Shown here: piece after piece, positions 37,618-39,500 of the stretch
Layout: each line of letters starts with the position of its first letter
Numbering within the stretch: position 1 is the first letter of the stretch
From: Tubiluchus corallicola
Taxonomy: Eukaryota; Priapulida; Priapulimorpha; Priapulimorphida; Tubiluchidae
DNA: 39,500 bases
NCBI GenBank assembly: GCA_030141605.1
Contig: JAQGDQ010000231.1
Coordinates: 188,001 to 227,500, forward strand
Direction of reading: 5' to 3'
Program-made: the position numbers and the translations under genes
The notes under the pieces: model-generated
What the model saw: the letters and a program-made list of their open reading frames with translations, nothing else
Told to the model about the DNA's origin: nothing
The model's database searches: none

Positions 37618-38110
37618 ATCGCACATACAGCATACGCACGAAAAACCCAGCCGCATACTCACAAAGACTCCTACTTTATATGCACGCAATTCACAGCCAC
37701 ACATATAGTTTTCTCACACAAGTGCCAGGAATATATACATCGTGTTCACCGAAATCCCTGCTCACTAATATCTGGTACTTACACATTTCATGTTGTTGTT
37801 CCCACAAAATAAGTTAATGCAAATACTTGACACACGTACAACCTGCACAAGCAAACCCTTGCCAAATGTACCCCGCTCGCCTATTCGTGCCTCCACCACT
37901 CTTGCAACCTAAAAGTGCAAATCATTGGCATAACGTACAGCTTGCACACACTGAATCCCCATCACATATGAATGCAGCCTGCACATGTAAATCTAAACCA
38001 CGCATACAGCTGTACATGCAAATCAAAGCAACATACAACTTGTTCACTCAATTCCCCACCACACGTACAATCTGCCTACACAAATCCAAGTGGCACAGTT
38101 ACGACGAGTC
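37618..38110 (+). repeat. Diverged 32-bp tandem array
   Basis: Degenerate CACAxGCAAAT / CCACACGTACAA units spaced at roughly 32 bp (for example ATGCAAAT at 37818, CACAAGCAAA about 30 bp later, and CATGCAAAT near 38014). It is an older relative of the array at 39160-39500. Confidence 0.65.
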
Positions 38111-39159
38111 ATGAGTCATACTAAAGACTTGAAAAAAGGTGCTGCTGGTTTTTGCACCAATCATGTGGATTAAGGAAATAACATACCAGTAATCACAGTC
38201 ATTGCCAGTGGCGTAGGTAAGGGAGTGGGGGGAGCATATCACCCCAGGGGCACATTTCAGATGGCGACACTTTGATCAGGTGCCCTGAAGAAGTTGATTC
38301 TTCATTCAGTGGGAACAGTAGAAACATGTTACAAAACTTACATAGTGTTTGTACAGTAGGCAAATATCGTTGTCTAATATGCGCGTCGAAATACTTTTTA
38401 TATGTGCCGTGACTTGCAATAGGAATCTACAGTTGTAGTCGTAATGACGTTTTCCATTTTCATTATTTTAAAAATCGTTCAAGTTTGCAGATTGGCTGTT
38501 CGATGCCGGTGTGCGATTTTCTCAACATTAATTTAACAAACATTGCTGTTCGACGTGTATGTATTTTTCAATAAAAAGACAAGACTACTTATAGCGTTTA
38601 ATGTTGAAGCTATAAAGTAAGATGAAAATTAGTAATACACGCAGTTTTTCTCTCCTTTGTTTTTAAAATTTCTGCGCAGTACATGTCTTGAGTGAATTTA
38701 GACAACTGTAAAATACCTTTATAATAACGTTCTTTTCTGCGTTAACAATTAAAGAAGCTTCTGGTTCGTGCTTTTGAGCATGCGGGGAGGAAAAGAAGTG
38801 TTATTTCTTCACAGATAATTTCTTACAATAGTGCTTTACTATTTTATCAATTTACCTCAACAACTTATCGCAGATCCAATGAAGACTGCTAAATTTTACA
38901 AATTTGAAAACCACGCGGATTTTGCTACGTTTCCCATAGGGGTGGACAGGTGGCAAACTGGAGTCCCGCACCGGGCGCCACAAGTTCTAGTCACTGCTCA
39001 TTGCTATGCAGGTTTAGACAGTTATTCCGTGTCGGCAAAACACTCCCGAGATATTTGGTAATCTCTATACTGACTTTAAATATTGTTGTCGTTATCATCA
39101 TCCTTGTCGTCATCGTCACCATCGTTATTATTATCATAATTCCAGCCGCACATATTGTA
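38111..39159. other. Non-repetitive segment splitting the 32-bp arrays
   Basis: About 1.05 kb of unique-looking sequence separates the two 32-bp arrays. A + strand ORF reading to 39061 was inspected but is unrecognised and lacks a supported start or splice context. Confidence 0.45.
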
Positions 39160-39500
39160 CAACCTATACATATAAATCCTAGCTACACATGAATCCTACA
39201 CATGCAAATTCTCGCCACCCATGAATCTTGCGCATGAAAATCTCAGTCACACAGAAAGCCTACACATACAAATTCCCGCCAAACATAAAGCGTGCACATG
39301 CAAATTCCCACCACACGTAAAGCTTGCACATGCAAATTTCCGCCACTCATAAAGCGTATACATGCAAATTCCCGCCACACACAAAGCCTTATACATGCAA
39401 ATTCCCTCTTCACACAAAGCCTACACATGCAAATTCCCGCCACAAATCAAGCGTACACATGCAAATTCCCACCACACGTAAAGCTTGCACATGCAAATTC
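39160..39500 (+). repeat. 32-bp tandem array with ATGCAAAT in most units
   Basis: Units of the form ACATGCAAATTCCCGCCACACATAAAGCxT repeat at 32-33 bp. ATGCAAAT begins at 39202, 39298, 39330, 39362, 39395, 39427, 39459 and 39491, and variants (ATGAAAAT, ATACAAAT) occupy 39234 and 39266. The array runs off the right end of the window. Confidence 0.93.

Noticed and set aside
38831-39061. 76-codon + strand ORF
   Set aside because: No ATG at its start and no recognised domain; it lies between satellite arrays.
39160-39500. CRISPR-like direct repeats
   Set aside because: Units are contiguous 32-bp tandem copies without unique spacers, in an animal genome.

Overview
This window is eukaryotic nuclear DNA from an animal, most likely a non-vertebrate metazoan. 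The evidence is AT-rich DNA, GT-AG introns, AATAAA poly(A) signals, tRNA-derived SINE-like repeats, many microsatellites, and protein families typical of animals: a WDR47-type WD40 protein and a rhodopsin-class GPCR. I cannot fix the phylum from sequence alone. Nothing bacterial or viral is evident.

Four protein-coding genes are supported by spliced reading frames whose intron phases agree at every junction. (1) GALE, UDP-glucose 4-epimerase, + strand, 470-8720. Six exons are visible; the 5' end with the Rossmann nucleotide-binding start lies left of the window. (2) A family GT61 (DUF563-type) secretory-pathway glycosyltransferase, - strand, 9683-14233, six exons, about 399 aa, complete. It converges tail to tail with GALE, and the two predicted poly(A) signals are only about 105 bp apart. 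(3) A single-exon rhodopsin-class GPCR, + strand, 18624-19715, 363 aa, with MECA-like features. (4) A WDR47-like protein, + strand, 24777-30016, eight exons, about 387 aa. It is essentially only the C-terminal beta-propeller of WDR47; the LisH/CTLH half is not visible.

The rest is intergenic and intronic DNA rich in repeats. GALE introns hold a foldback pair of tRNA-derived SINE-like units (631-1025), a degenerate CACTGC-rich tract (2690-2950) and a 43-bp minisatellite (5650-6620) that is open in many frames but is probably not coding. A third SINE copy lies in the last intron of the GT61 gene. WDR47-like intron 5 holds a pyrimidine-rich tract followed by a stepwise compound tetranucleotide array. 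Beyond 30 kb I see no convincing gene. That part holds a 1.1-kb imperfect inverted repeat carrying ATGGCGGC (YY1-like) motifs (31170-32310), an element bounded by inverted ATGGCAC-type motifs (33336-34255), a 142-149-bp tandem repeat (37023-37580), and two arrays of a 32-bp repeat whose younger copy carries an ATGCAAAT octamer in nearly every unit and runs off the right edge.

The four genes do not form a pathway. GALE (UDP-sugar supply) and the GT61 enzyme (sugar transfer) are thematically related, but I infer no co-regulation. No obviously novel multi-gene system is visible. The most unusual content is the repeat architecture, the WD40-only WDR47 homologue and the GT61 active-site substitution.
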